Shown here: positions 7,869 to 16,801 of the stretch, in pieces
Layout: the number at the start of each line of letters is the position of its first letter
How positions within the stretch are numbered: position 1 is the first letter of the stretch
Source of the DNA: PWQG01 sp050486205
GTDB taxonomy: Bacteria > Pseudomonadota > Gammaproteobacteria > Pseudomonadales > Pseudohongiellaceae
DNA length: 64,000 bases
Assembly (NCBI GenBank): GCA_050486205.1
Contig: JBJHCW010000005.1
Location: forward strand, 310,001-374,000
Direction of reading: 5' to 3'
The notes under the pieces: generated by a model
The model's database searches: none
The model's input: the letters and a program-made list of their open reading frames with translations, nothing else
Told to the model about the DNA's origin: nothing
Made by a program: the position numbers and the translations under genes

Positions 7869-9707
7869 ATGTTCAGACAAGCCAGGGCAGTTGTGGCTGC
7901 AACGGTCGCCGGTGTAACGGCCGGGATTTTGAGTTTCGGTGTACACGCCGCTGATATTGATGCCGAGACATTGTACAACCAGTACTGCGCGGTCTGCCAT
8001 GCCGACCCGGATGATGGCCGTACTCCCAGTCGCCAGGCGCTTCTGGGTTTCAACGCCAACAGCATCCACCAGTCGCTGACCCAGGGCATCATGCAACCGC
8101 AGGCAGCTGCACTCACCGATGAACAGATCATTGTGCTGTCCGAGTATCTTTCCAACAGCACCTACAACCCTATGCTTACCGCAAGTGTTGCCGTCTGTGA
8201 CAGCGAAATGCCAGCCTTTGACCTTGATCAGGCAAACAACTGGAACGCCTGGGGCAACAGCCTGGGTAATTCCCGCTTCCAGGGCGCCGAGGGCACCAAT
8301 ATCAATGCCGGCAATATCGACAGGCTTGAGCTGGTATGGGCTTTTGGTCTGGAGGGCGCCAATGTATCGAGAGCGCAGCCCACAGTCATCAGTGACACGA
8401 TGATTCTGGGCAGCCCCAGCGGTACCGTTTACGCCATGGATATCCACAGCGGCTGCGCCTACTGGACCTATTCGGCCATTGCCGAGGTGCGTGGGTCCAT
8501 TCCTGTCGGTTATTCCGAATCGCAGGATCGCTTTCTTGCCGTGGTGGCCGATGCCACCAACCGTATCCAGGTACTGGACGCACGCACCGGCGAACGCCTC
8601 TGGTGGGACGACGTGGATGACAACCGCTACGCGCGGAGCACCGGCTCACCTGTAATACACGAGGACCGTGTATTTGTGCCGGTATCGTCCACTGAAGTCA
8701 GTGCTGCCGGCAGGCCTGATCATCATTGCTGTACCTTCCGTGGCAACGTTGCGGCCTATGACATCAACACCGGAGAGAAGCTCTGGCATACCTATGTCAT
8801 GGATGAGGCAAAGAAGGTCGGAGAAAACGCCATTGGCAATCCGGTCTATGCGCCCTCAGGCGCGCCAATCTGGCAGGCACCTTCGGTGGATCCGGCGCGT
8901 AATATTGTCTACGCCGGCACCGGCCAGAATTACAGTCGTCCGACTACAGAAACCAGCAACGCCGTAATCGCGTTTGATATGGACAGCGGTGACATGCGCT
9001 GGGTGTTCCAGACCGAGTCTGACGATGCATTCACCATGGCCTGCGTTGCCGGACGTGACCATCCCAACTGTCCGGACGCTGGCCCCGATGTGGACATCGG
9101 TGCGCCGATCCTGCCGGTTACGCTGTCCGATGGTCGCGATATGGTGGTTACAGGCACCAAGGGTGCCGTGATCTTCGGACTGGATCCGGACAATGAAGGC
9201 GAAGTGCTCTGGAAGACCCGAATCGGGCAGGGCAGTCCGCTCGGTGGTGTGCACTGGGGCATGACCCATATCGGCGACACCCTGTTTGTACCCAACGCCG
9301 ACCGCACTGCCGGACAGGTGGATTTCCCGCAGCAGCCAGGTCTGCACGCAATTGACATGAAGACTGGCGAGATTCTGTGGTACACGCCGTCGCCCGAACG
9401 TTGTGCAGAAGGTCAGCAGGGCTGTTTCGACAGTTACTCGGCACCGGCTACCGCTACTGCGGACATGGTATTGGCGGGGTCACTCAGCGGCGTTCTGTTC
9501 GCCCACGATCCGAAGACTGGCGAGGTGATCTGGGAATACGATACACGGAAATCCTATGACACAGTCAATGGTGTTGAGGCCAATGGTGGTTCCCTGGATT
9601 CCACCGGGCCAGTGCTGACCGGCGACTACATGATCGTGAATGCCGGATATGCAACATTTGGCCAGATACCCGGCAATGTCATGCTGGTCTTCAGGCTCAG
9701 GGATTGA
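7869..9707 (+). CDS. Periplasmic cytochrome c / PQQ beta-propeller dehydrogenase (polyvinyl-alcohol-dehydrogenase-like)
   Basis: A 612-residue quinohaemoprotein. After a signal peptide (MFRQARAVVAATVAG... ending VHAAD) there is a short cytochrome c domain with the haem motif CAVCH, then a propeller built of PQQ-type repeats with W-motif strands such as VFQTES, DMRWVF, EVLWKTRIG, EILWYTP and EVIWEYDTR. This order (haem first, propeller after) matches polyvinyl-alcohol dehydrogenase-type enzymes, which oxidise alcohols and pass electrons to the respiratory chain; the true substrate is unknown. An ATG at 7818 is also in frame; 7869 is preferred because the signal peptide follows at once and GGGGAG lies ahead. 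No pqq biosynthesis genes are in the window. Confidence 0.82.
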   Translation: MFRQARAVVAATVAGVTAGILSFGVHAADIDAETLYNQYCAVCHADPDDGRTPSRQALLGFNANSIHQSLTQGIMQPQAAALTDEQIIVLSEYLSNSTYNPMLTASVAVCDSEMPAFDLDQANNWNAWGNSLGNSRFQGAEGTNINAGNIDRLELVWAFGLEGANVSRAQPTVISDTMILGSPSGTVYAMDIHSGCAYWTYSAIAEVRGSIPVGYSESQDRFLAVVADATNRIQVLDARTGERLWWDDVDDNRYARSTGSPVIHEDRVFVPVSSTEVSAAGRPDHHCCTFRGNVAAYDINTGEKLWHTYVMDEAKKVGENAIGNPVYAPSGAPIWQAPSVDPARNIVYAGTGQNYSRPTTETSNAVIAFDMDSGDMRWVFQTESDDAFTMACVAGRDHPNCPDAGPDVDIGAPILPVTLSDGRDMVVTGTKGAVIFGLDPDNEGEVLWKTRIGQGSPLGGVHWGMTHIGDTLFVPNADRTAGQVDFPQQPGLHAIDMKTGEILWYTPSPERCAEGQQGCFDSYSAPATATADMVLAGSLSGVLFAHDPKTGEVIWEYDTRKSYDTVNGVEANGGSLDSTGPVLTGDYMIVNAGYATFGQIPGNVMLVFRLRD

Positions 9708-9748
9708 CGTGCAGGCACGGATCAAGCCCGGGGCCGGTTGGTGAAGCA

Positions 9749-10261
9749 ATGATGCAGAGCAGTCAGGTGTACTGGAGTTATATGGATTCGCCGATTGGCA
9801 ACCTGTTGCTTGCCGGTGATGCCAGGGCACTGCATTACCTGGGTTTTCCGGAGGGCAGTATGGCGCGTGAGCCCGAGCCGGGCTGGTTGCGGCGCAATTC
9901 GGTATTCGAGCCTGCCAAGCGGCAGCTTGACGCGTACTTCCAGGGCAGGCTGACTGCCTTTGATCTGCCGCTGGCTCCGCGTGGCAGCGATTTCCAGCAG
10001 GCGGTCTGGCAGGCGATGCTGGCAATTCCCTACGGAGAAACCCGCAGTTACAGTGAGTTGGCGGCTGCCGTTGGCAGTCCGTCAGCCAGCCGCGCAGTTG
10101 GATCGGCAGCCGGGCGTAATCCCATCCCTGTCATTATTCCCTGTCACCGGATCATTGGCAGCGACGGCGCCATGGTGGGATTTGGTGGTGGCATCAAGAC
10201 CAAGAAGTATCTCCTGGCACTTGAACAAAGCCATCTGCCATTCAGTCTGACCGCTGACTAG
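9749..10261 (+). CDS. ogt: Methylated-DNA--[protein]-cysteine S-methyltransferase
   Basis: A 170-residue suicidal repair protein that removes alkyl groups from O6-alkylguanine. The active-site motif IPCHRIIGSDG is present, preceded by the helix-turn-helix region YGETRSYSELAAAVGSPSASRAVGSAAGRNP (shortened here: YGETRSYSELAAAVGSP) and followed by GFGGGIKTKKYLLALE. No Ada N-terminal domain is present, so this is the Ogt type. The start at 9749 is favoured over an in-frame TTG at 9704 that would overlap the PQQ gene stop. It converges with the PAS-GGDEF gene, overlapping it by 20 nt at the 3' ends. Confidence 0.9.
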   Translation: MMQSSQVYWSYMDSPIGNLLLAGDARALHYLGFPEGSMAREPEPGWLRRNSVFEPAKRQLDAYFQGRLTAFDLPLAPRGSDFQQAVWQAMLAIPYGETRSYSELAAAVGSPSASRAVGSAAGRNPIPVIIPCHRIIGSDGAMVGFGGGIKTKKYLLALEQSHLPFSLTAD

Positions 10262-11234
10262 GCTGGCGCCTGCGGACGGTGCCGTATATTACACTGCGAT
10301 TGCGACCCGATTGCTTTGCATCATACAGCGCCAGATCGGCTGACCCGATCCACTGGGTGTGTGTATTCATATCATTGTCCAGGGCACAGACACCCAGACT
10401 GATGGTGACGCCCATCATGGCATTGTTCCACTCCACCCGTGCTGCAGCCACGCGCTCTCGCAGCCGCTCTGCCAGTACCAGTGCCTGGGTTGCCCGGGTA
10501 TCCGGCAGGATTACAGCAAACTCTTCGCCGCCATAGCGCCCGGCTGTGTCGGTAGCGCGTACTGTCTGTTGGATGATTTCTGACACTTCCCGCAGCACGG
10601 TGTCACCGGCCTGATGTCCAAGCTCATCGTTGAACTGCTTGAAGTTGTCAATATCCAGCATGATCAGACTCGAGATCTGCCTGTTTCGCTTGCAGCGCAA
10701 AAATTCCAGTTCCAGACATTCTTCCCAATAACCTCGATTGTACAGGGTGGTAAGGGTATCGGTACGGCTGAGCTGGCGCAGTGACTCATTGGCCAGTTCG
10801 AGTTGCTTGCGGTTTGCCGCCACTTCGGTCACATCGTACACAAGCATGCATACCTGAGTAACCTGGCGTGTACTGTCTGCCAGTGGAATGATTGTGATGT
10901 TCTGGTACATCAGTTCCGAGTGTCCGGTCAACGGCCGGCTGCTCCGGAACTCGAACACACGGGGACGTTGCTCCCATGTCGAGTACGAGCGGATGTGGAG
11001 GCTGAATACCGAGTCGATTTTTTTCTTGAGCCACGTCTCGGGCAGGTTCGGGAATACGCTGAACAGGTTCTGGTCCCGCGCTTCGCTGGTGTGGATGCCG
11101 CTGTGGTTTTCCATGAAACTGTTCCACAGACGGATAGTGTAGTTGCGGTCCAGCAGCACGAGTCCAACATCCACGGTCTGCAACAACTGCAGCAACTGAT
11201 GCAGTTCGGTCATGTTGTCACTGTCAATTGACAT
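10242..11234 (-). CDS. PAS-GGDEF diguanylate cyclase
   Basis: A 330-residue cytoplasmic diguanylate cyclase. A PAS sensor domain (about residues 10-138) is joined by a helical linker (NRKQLELANESLRQLSRTD) to a GGDEF domain. The catalytic loop is GGEEF at 235-239, an active variant, with the inhibitory I-site RATD (226-229) exactly five residues before it and the metal-binding LDIDNFKQFND. It should therefore make c-di-GMP under product feedback. It overlaps the upstream REC-CheC gene by 11 nt, so the two are translationally coupled and probably form a signalling module. No transmembrane segment is visible. Confidence 0.9.
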   Translation of the reverse strand: MSIDSDNMTELHQLLQLLQTVDVGLVLLDRNYTIRLWNSFMENHSGIHTSEARDQNLFSVFPNLPETWLKKKIDSVFSLHIRSYSTWEQRPRVFEFRSSRPLTGHSELMYQNITIIPLADSTRQVTQVCMLVYDVTEVAANRKQLELANESLRQLSRTDTLTTLYNRGYWEECLELEFLRCKRNRQISSLIMLDIDNFKQFNDELGHQAGDTVLREVSEIIQQTVRATDTAGRYGGEEFAVILPDTRATQALVLAERLRERVAAARVEWNNAMMGVTISLGVCALDNDMNTHTQWIGSADLALYDAKQSGRNRSVIYGTVRRRQPSQRSD

Positions 11235-12294
11235 CGTTGGTGCTCTCGTCCCGGATCAGCAGGGACACACGCTTTTGAAGCACTGCCATTGAATCACCTG
11301 TAAATGCGAGAATCAGGTGGCAGGCGGACTCACCCAGCAGTCGATAGGTGATTTCGATGACCATAACGGCAGTCTGTGCGTCGGCGGGCTTGTTATCGAT
11401 GCCAAGCAGTCTGGGCAGCACCTGCTGGTGGCCCAGCACGGCGGGATAACCGTGGTTGAACTGAAGGTCAAGCTGTTCGCTGATGCCGTTCAGGCAGCTG
11501 CCTGCCAACAGTCCACAGAGCTCGATCAGCGTATCGAACATGGCGGCGGCGTCCGATACCTGTGGACCGTTGCTGATTCGCGTTTCCCGGGCGTTGCGTC
11601 CGATCTGCTGGCTGACTGCCGTCAGGGCGGTGCTCTCCATGACCAGAATGGCTTCACCACTGATGCCACGGCCACAAAATCCCTGACTTACAGCAGTGAG
11701 TCGGGCGTGACGGGCGCAAGCCAGTAATCCAGGCAGTTGTTGATAGTGGCAATGATAGACAATGGGGACCGGGAGGGCGATAAAGCTTTTCAACAAGGTG
11801 CTCAGCTTGCTGGCGGCCTGCCCCATGGCGATGTTCACTACCTCGCGGATGACTTCGTCGAATACCGGTTCGTTTTCGAAAAGATCATTTGAATCATGGC
11901 TTTGGGGCTCACTTCTTATGCTGTTCTCGGACATCAGTCCGAAGCGCAGCAGCGTCTGGCGAACCAGGTCGCGTGATATTGGTTTCGCGAGAAAATCCAG
12001 CGCCCCGTGTTCCATCACCCATTGGCGCGCCTTTGGCTGAATGTCGCCGGAGACCACAAGTACCACACAAGGCAGGTCCTGCTGTTTTATCTGCTCAAGC
12101 ACTTCATAACCACTCATTCCTGGCATGGTCAGATCCAGAAACATCACCTCGGCCTCGCCGCGGCGGATGGCTGACAGTGCTTCATGACCATCGGCAGCAA
12201 AGCTCAGGGAAACATCCCACTCAGCTGGCAGTGCACGCGCCATCTGTTTACGCGCCATGCTGGAATCATCACAGATCAGCACTGGTGTGGCCAT
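11224..12294 (-). CDS. Response regulator fused to a CheC-like domain
   Basis: A 356-residue protein. Residues 1-120 are a receiver domain with the acidic pair Asp9-Asp10, phospho-acceptor Asp54 in MFLDLTMPGMSG and the conserved Lys in LAKPIS. A linker leads to a CheC/CheX-like domain from about residue 145. Its first phosphatase-type motif, EVVNIAMGQAA, keeps the Glu-x-x-Asn signature; the second pseudo-repeat reads ELCGLLAGSC, where Asn is replaced by Gly. In CheC/CheX proteins these residues dephosphorylate CheY, so this may be a phosphorylation-controlled phosphatase. It heads the operon with the PAS-GGDEF gene. No CheA or histidine kinase lies adjacent. Confidence 0.82.
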   Translation of the reverse strand: MATPVLICDDSSMARKQMARALPAEWDVSLSFAADGHEALSAIRRGEAEVMFLDLTMPGMSGYEVLEQIKQQDLPCVVLVVSGDIQPKARQWVMEHGALDFLAKPISRDLVRQTLLRFGLMSENSIRSEPQSHDSNDLFENEPVFDEVIREVVNIAMGQAASKLSTLLKSFIALPVPIVYHCHYQQLPGLLACARHARLTAVSQGFCGRGISGEAILVMESTALTAVSQQIGRNARETRISNGPQVSDAAAMFDTLIELCGLLAGSCLNGISEQLDLQFNHGYPAVLGHQQVLPRLLGIDNKPADAQTAVMVIEITYRLLGESACHLILAFTGDSMAVLQKRVSLLIRDESTNDVN

Positions 12295-12453
12295 CAGGGT
12301 TCCATGTTGGGGAAGTCAATGGTATCGACTGTATCAAGTGAGGAAGTGGCGAAGTGTAGCAGATTTTTCGCCAGTGGCCAGCGTCATGGCTTGCGAATTC
12401 TGGCAGGGACATTATGATGTGACGCCTGTATATACAAGCGTGGTGCATTACAC

Positions 12454-13482
12454 ATGCAAAGCAGTCAGCAGCATATCATCAATACGGTTTCCAGATGGCT
12501 CGATGGTGGCCAATCGGTGTGGTTGTGCACCATTCTCGAGACCTGGGGCTCATCACCGCGACCGGTCGGTGCCATGATGGCCTGCACACTCGATGGTGAA
12601 TTGGTGGGTTCGATTTCCGGTGGTTGCATTGAAGAAGACTTTCTTGAACAGCTGCGCGATGGCAGTCTGAAGGCCAGGTATGACACAGAAGGAAAACCTT
12701 TTGTGGTGCGATACGGGACCACGGCAGAGGAGGCGGCACGCTTGCGCCTGCCGTGTGGTGGAGAGTTGCAGGTTCTGCTGGAGTTCATGACACCAACGCA
12801 CGTAAACCGGTCGGTGTTCAGTGCCATGTCCAATGCCCTGGACAGACACAAGCGGGTAAGCCGGGTGCTGGATCTGGATACCGGTCTCGTGTCCATGAGA
12901 GAGCAGGCCAGTGATGATGCTGTCCAGCGTGAGGGCAGGTTGCTGGTGCATTCGCTGAGCCCTCGATTCCGCCTGCTGCTCCTGGGTGCCGGGGATGTGG
13001 CGCGATATGTTGCCGAGATGGCACTGGCGCTTGAGTACGATGTGACGCTGTGTGATCCAAGACCGGCCTATCTGGAGAACTGGCGGGTCGACGGTGTCAC
13101 TGTGACGCCGGATATGCCTGATGATGTGGTGCGTGACAGTTTCAGCAATCCGTACAGTGGTGTGATCGCTCTGGCGCATGATCCCCGGGTTGATGACATG
13201 GCCTTGATGGAAGCCCTGAAGACCGAGGCATTCTACGTCGGTGCCATGGGTTCGGAGCGCACCTCTGCCAAACGGCGTCTGAGGCTGCCCGAGTTAGGCC
13301 TCTCGGCAGGGGAAATCGATCGCCTGCACGCGCCAATCGGGTTTTCGATTGGCAGCAAGACACCTGCGGAAATTGCCATCGCAATCATGGCGGAAGTCAC
13401 GGCAGTGCGACATGGCAGAGCAGCGGCGCAGCAGGCTGCGCACGCTGCCACTGATGTCAGCGGCACAGATCACTCTTCGTGA
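12454..13482 (+). CDS. XdhC/CoxI family molybdoenzyme maturation protein
   Basis: A 342-residue XdhC-type protein. The N-terminal XdhC/CoxI domain has ETWGSSPRPVGAMMA and GSISGGCIEEDF; the C-terminal Rossmann domain has LLLLGAGDVARYVAEMA, LAHDPRVDD and FYVGAMGSERTSAKR. XdhC proteins bind molybdenum cofactor, promote its sulfuration and load it into xanthine dehydrogenase-family enzymes. No molybdenum hydroxylase gene is nearby, but a MobA/MocA-like nucleotidyltransferase is found at 28934-29536. The gene converges with ppa, overlapping by 13 nt at the 3' ends. Confidence 0.88.
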   Translation: MQSSQQHIINTVSRWLDGGQSVWLCTILETWGSSPRPVGAMMACTLDGELVGSISGGCIEEDFLEQLRDGSLKARYDTEGKPFVVRYGTTAEEAARLRLPCGGELQVLLEFMTPTHVNRSVFSAMSNALDRHKRVSRVLDLDTGLVSMREQASDDAVQREGRLLVHSLSPRFRLLLLGAGDVARYVAEMALALEYDVTLCDPRPAYLENWRVDGVTVTPDMPDDVVRDSFSNPYSGVIALAHDPRVDDMALMEALKTEAFYVGAMGSERTSAKRRLRLPELGLSAGEIDRLHAPIGFSIGSKTPAEIAIAIMAEVTAVRHGRAAAQQAAHAATDVSGTDHSS

Positions 13483-14096
13483 TTGCTGCCGAACTTGTCG
13501 TTGTAGTCTTCGATTGAAGCAGCAATCACCTTGCTGGCGTGCTCGAAGCCGTAGGCATCACCGATGGACACCTTGTTTTCCTTGCCGGGCTCGAACTTGT
13601 AGGTGAGGAAATAATGGGCAATCCGCTCCACCAGCGACTGCGGCAGATCCTTGATGTCGTCAATATGACCGAATACAGGGTCTTTCTCGAGAATTGCGAT
13701 GATCTTGTCGTCGGCTTCACCGCCGTCGAGCATCGGCAAGCCACCAACAACCTTGGCATTGACCAGGATTTCTGACTTCTCCACCGGGCGCTCAGTGATC
13801 ACACAGATGTCCAGGGGGTCACCATCACCGCAGCTTGCACCATCCATCAGGTCACGAACCCTGTCGCCACAATAGGTGCGCGGAACAAAGCCGTAAAGGG
13901 TTGGCTGCTGCGCCGACGAGCGTTGCGGACGATCAATGCGCAAATAACCGGTCTCCTTGTCGATTTCGTATTTGACCAGATCGCTTGGGCATATCTCGAT
14001 GAAACCGTGCACGGTTCGCGGCACATCAGGTCCCACGGTCAGTCCATGCCAGGGGTGGGGGCGCCAACGGTAGCTGGCATCTGCGGGGTACTTCAT
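13470..14096 (-). CDS. ppa: Inorganic pyrophosphatase, family I
   Basis: A 208-residue soluble family I pyrophosphatase that hydrolyses pyrophosphate to phosphate and so pulls biosynthetic reactions forward. The signature DGDPLDICVITE carries the Mg-binding aspartates, with YGFVPRTYCGD upstream and the active-site helix ERIAHYFLTYK downstream. It is somewhat longer than E. coli Ppa (about 175), mainly through an N-terminal segment rich in Trp/His/Pro (YRWRPHPWHGLTVG) and an acidic tail, as seen in several gammaproteobacteria. AAGGA lies about 11 nt before the ATG. It is a stand-alone gene. Confidence 0.92.
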   Translation of the reverse strand: MKYPADASYRWRPHPWHGLTVGPDVPRTVHGFIEICPSDLVKYEIDKETGYLRIDRPQRSSAQQPTLYGFVPRTYCGDRVRDLMDGASCGDGDPLDICVITERPVEKSEILVNAKVVGGLPMLDGGEADDKIIAILEKDPVFGHIDDIKDLPQSLVERIAHYFLTYKFEPGKENKVSIGDAYGFEHASKVIAASIEDYNDKFGSNHEE

Positions 14097-14161
14097 CTGT
14101 GTTGATATCCTTGTGTCGGAAGGTCTGGAAAGGCAGTAATCAGAAATCGGCGCGAATTATA

Positions 14162-15589
14162 TCAGACGGTGGCGACCGGCATCCATGGTCCGCTCATCTG
14201 TTCCATCATCGCGCCGACCTGAAGCAGCAAATGATCATTACCCCATCCTGCGCTGAACATCACGCCGATTGGCAGGCCATCCGGGTTCTGATGCACCGGC
14301 ACCGACAAACTGGGTTGGCCGGTGCCGTTGTAAAGTGCCGTAAAGCCGCTGTATTCGCTGAAGCGTGAGGCGTAGCTGCGAATGTCGCCATCCATGTCGA
14401 GCCAGCCCAGCGGCGCCGCAGGCATGGTCAGTACCGGAGACAGCACCAGGTCAACATGCTGGTGAAAATCGTTCATCTGTCGCTCTGCCCGCCTGAGTGT
14501 GTCGATGGCTTGCAGATAGTGCGTGGCCGAGGCCTTGGCACCACGGGCAGCCATCCGGCGAGTGGCTTCCTCGAGTGTGGCATCTTCCAGTCGGCATTGT
14601 CTTTTTTCCAGTTGAGGCATGATGATCTGGGCCACATGGATGTTGATGAGCTCACCCATGGCCTGTCCGAGCGCCTCATAATTCACCGGTGGTGTCTGCT
14701 CCTCCACATGGAAGCCGGCTTTTTCACACAGGCTGGCAGCGTAATCCAGTGCGGCCAGACAATCGGGGTGCACTTCCGCGCCACCGGGGTGTGTGCGATG
14801 CAGCGCTACACGCAAGGGGCCGGGGGCACGGGAATGACTCAGGTAATAGGATTCGCTGCCGTCCGGCAGGGCAAACAATGCCGGCGCCTGCAAGCGCAGC
14901 AGATCAAGAAATGCCGCACTGTCGCGCACGCTGCGGGTGACCACATGGTTGACACTCATGCCACTCCAGGCACTGCCAATGTCGTCTTCCACGACGGTCA
15001 GGCCGCGGCTGGGTTTCAGTCCGAACAGGCCACAGCAGGCAGCGGGTATCCGAATGGAGCCACCACCGTCACTGGCGTCGGCAGCAGGCACCACACCGGC
15101 GGCCACGGCGGCTGCGGATCCACCACTGGAACCGCCGGCGGAATGCTCTGTATTGTGTGGATTGTGACAGGGACCGTGCAAGCGGGACTCGGTGGTGATG
15201 GTCAGGCACAGCTCCGGAATATTGGTTTGTCCGAACAGCAGCAGGCCAGCCTCCCGGTATCGGGCTGCAACACGACTGTCAGCAGCGGCGGTGTCTCCGT
15301 CAAACAGGCGACTGCCGCGCGCGCGTGGCCAGTTGCGCACTGCATTGGCCGCCTTGACAAGAAACGGGACGCCGTACAGCAGATTGTTGGTCCTGTCGGG
15401 ATCCAGGCCAGCGGCGGTTGCGCGTGCTTCGTCGTAGGCTTTGTGTACAAGTATATTGAGCGTGGGATTAACGGACTCGGCGCGGGCAATGGCAGTTTCC
15501 AGCACTTCCGACGGACTCAGCTGCCCCGTCTGGATCAGGGACCCAAGACCGACCGCATCAAGCTTCAGATATTCGTCCAGTGCAAGCAT
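14162..15589 (-). CDS. Amidase (amidase signature family)
   Basis: A 475-residue amidase signature enzyme. The Ser-cisSer-Lys triad region is visible: Lys in VPFLVKAANAV, the cis-Ser and nucleophilic Ser in the Gly/Ser-rich GGSSGGSAAAVAAG and the DGGGSIRIPA loop. These enzymes hydrolyse carboxamides; the neighbours do not include gatB/gatC, so it is not GatA of the transamidosome. It ends 65 nt before ppa and starts 20 nt after the CoA-transferase gene on the same strand, so the two are likely co-transcribed. Substrate unknown. Confidence 0.88.
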   Translation of the reverse strand: MLALDEYLKLDAVGLGSLIQTGQLSPSEVLETAIARAESVNPTLNILVHKAYDEARATAAGLDPDRTNNLLYGVPFLVKAANAVRNWPRARGSRLFDGDTAAADSRVAARYREAGLLLFGQTNIPELCLTITTESRLHGPCHNPHNTEHSAGGSSGGSAAAVAAGVVPAADASDGGGSIRIPAACCGLFGLKPSRGLTVVEDDIGSAWSGMSVNHVVTRSVRDSAAFLDLLRLQAPALFALPDGSESYYLSHSRAPGPLRVALHRTHPGGAEVHPDCLAALDYAASLCEKAGFHVEEQTPPVNYEALGQAMGELINIHVAQIIMPQLEKRQCRLEDATLEEATRRMAARGAKASATHYLQAIDTLRRAERQMNDFHQHVDLVLSPVLTMPAAPLGWLDMDGDIRSYASRFSEYSGFTALYNGTGQPSLSVPVHQNPDGLPIGVMFSAGWGNDHLLLQVGAMMEQMSGPWMPVATV

Positions 15590-15609
15590 GCAGCAGAGGT
15601 TAACTGAAT

Positions 15610-16737
15610 TCAGGAAACGGCGCCACTGCCGCGCAGTTGGCTGATTTCCTCTTCGGAAAAGCCGGCTTCCAGCAGTATCTCGCGGTCATGGGTACCCGCC
15701 TTGACTGGTGCCCGCGGCTGCGCCGAAGGCGTTCGATCGAATCGTGGGGCGGGTGCGGGTTGAACAACGCCGTCGACGTCGATGAACGTCTTTCGTGCCT
15801 TGTTGTGATGATGCTCAGGGGCTTCATCCATGTCCAGTACCGGAGCAAAGCAGACATCGGTGCCCTCAAGCAATGATACCCAGTGCGCCTGGGTATGAAT
15901 GCTGAATGTGTGGGCCAGTTTCTCGCTCAGTACCGGCCACATCTGTGGGTCCAGTTGTGTCCTGAAGGCTGGGTCGGTGATACCGCATTTTTCCAGCAGC
16001 AAGGCGTAGAACTGTGGCTCAATGGGGCCGATGGCAATGTCGCGGCCGTCGCTGCAGGTGTAGCAACCATAGAAGTGTGCACCACCATCAAGCATATTGG
16101 TTCCCGGCAGGGGCGACCACTGTCCGGCAGCCTTGAGACCGTAGAACAGTGTCATGAGAGACGCGCTACCATCGGTCATGGCAGCGTCGACCACCTGACC
16201 CTTTCCGCTTCGCTGGGCGTTGAGAGTGGCGGCCAGGACCCCCATGGCCAACAGCATGCCACCACCACCATAGTCACCAATGAGATTCAGCGGTGGACGT
16301 GGGCGTTGTCCCGGTGCAGACATGGCGTGCAGGGCGCCGCTGATGGCAATGTAATTGATGTCATGGCCGGCTGCCTGTGCCAGCGGGCCATGCTGCCCCC
16401 ACCCGGTCATGCGGCCGTAAACCAGTGCCGGATTCCGGGCATGGCAGGTCTCCGGCCCCAGACCCAGTCGCTCCATGACGCCGGGGCGGAAGCCCTCAAT
16501 GAGTATGTCCGCGCCTTCCACCAGTCTCAGTATTGCATCGATGGCCTCCGGTTGCTTGAGATCCAGCGCCAGCGAGCGTCGGCTGCGGTTGACGGGGTTT
16601 TCCGGATGCATCACCTGACCGCGTGTGCGATCAATCCTGATGACGTCCGCGCCCATGTCCGCCAGCATCATTGCACAGAACGGCGCCGGGCCTATTCCGG
16701 CCATTTCAATGACTCTGATACCTGAAAGCACAGTCAT
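15610..16737 (-). CDS. CaiB/BaiF family III CoA transferase, alpha-methylacyl-CoA racemase type
   Basis: A 375-residue family III CoA-transferase-fold protein closest in pattern to alpha-methylacyl-CoA racemase, which epimerises 2-methyl branched acyl-CoAs so that they can enter beta-oxidation. Visible are IRVIEMAGIGPAPFCAMML, the family segment LVYGRMTGWGQHGPLA and GHDINYIAISGALHAM, whose Asp and His correspond to the racemase catalytic residues. It faces a divergent SDR dehydrogenase and acyl-CoA dehydrogenase pair, which supports a branched-chain or isoprenoid acyl-CoA role. A true CoA transferase remains possible. Confidence 0.85.
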   Translation of the reverse strand: MTVLSGIRVIEMAGIGPAPFCAMMLADMGADVIRIDRTRGQVMHPENPVNRSRRSLALDLKQPEAIDAILRLVEGADILIEGFRPGVMERLGLGPETCHARNPALVYGRMTGWGQHGPLAQAAGHDINYIAISGALHAMSAPGQRPRPPLNLIGDYGGGGMLLAMGVLAATLNAQRSGKGQVVDAAMTDGSASLMTLFYGLKAAGQWSPLPGTNMLDGGAHFYGCYTCSDGRDIAIGPIEPQFYALLLEKCGITDPAFRTQLDPQMWPVLSEKLAHTFSIHTQAHWVSLLEGTDVCFAPVLDMDEAPEHHHNKARKTFIDVDGVVQPAPAPRFDRTPSAQPRAPVKAGTHDREILLEAGFSEEEISQLRGSGAVS

Positions 16738-16801
16738 GGTGTTTTCCTGTTGATTTTGTCACGGCTATCTTACATGATTCTGAATTGATTCAGAAATTCG
16801 G

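Noticed and set aside
12426..12436. CTGTATATACA before xdhC, resembling half of a LexA site
   Set aside because: The right half ACAG is missing; xdhC is not an expected SOS gene.
14456..15607. 383-codon plus-strand open frame opposite the amidase
   Set aside because: Gly/Thr/Cys/His-rich composition typical of antisense reading, with no motif; the amidase on the other strand is certain.
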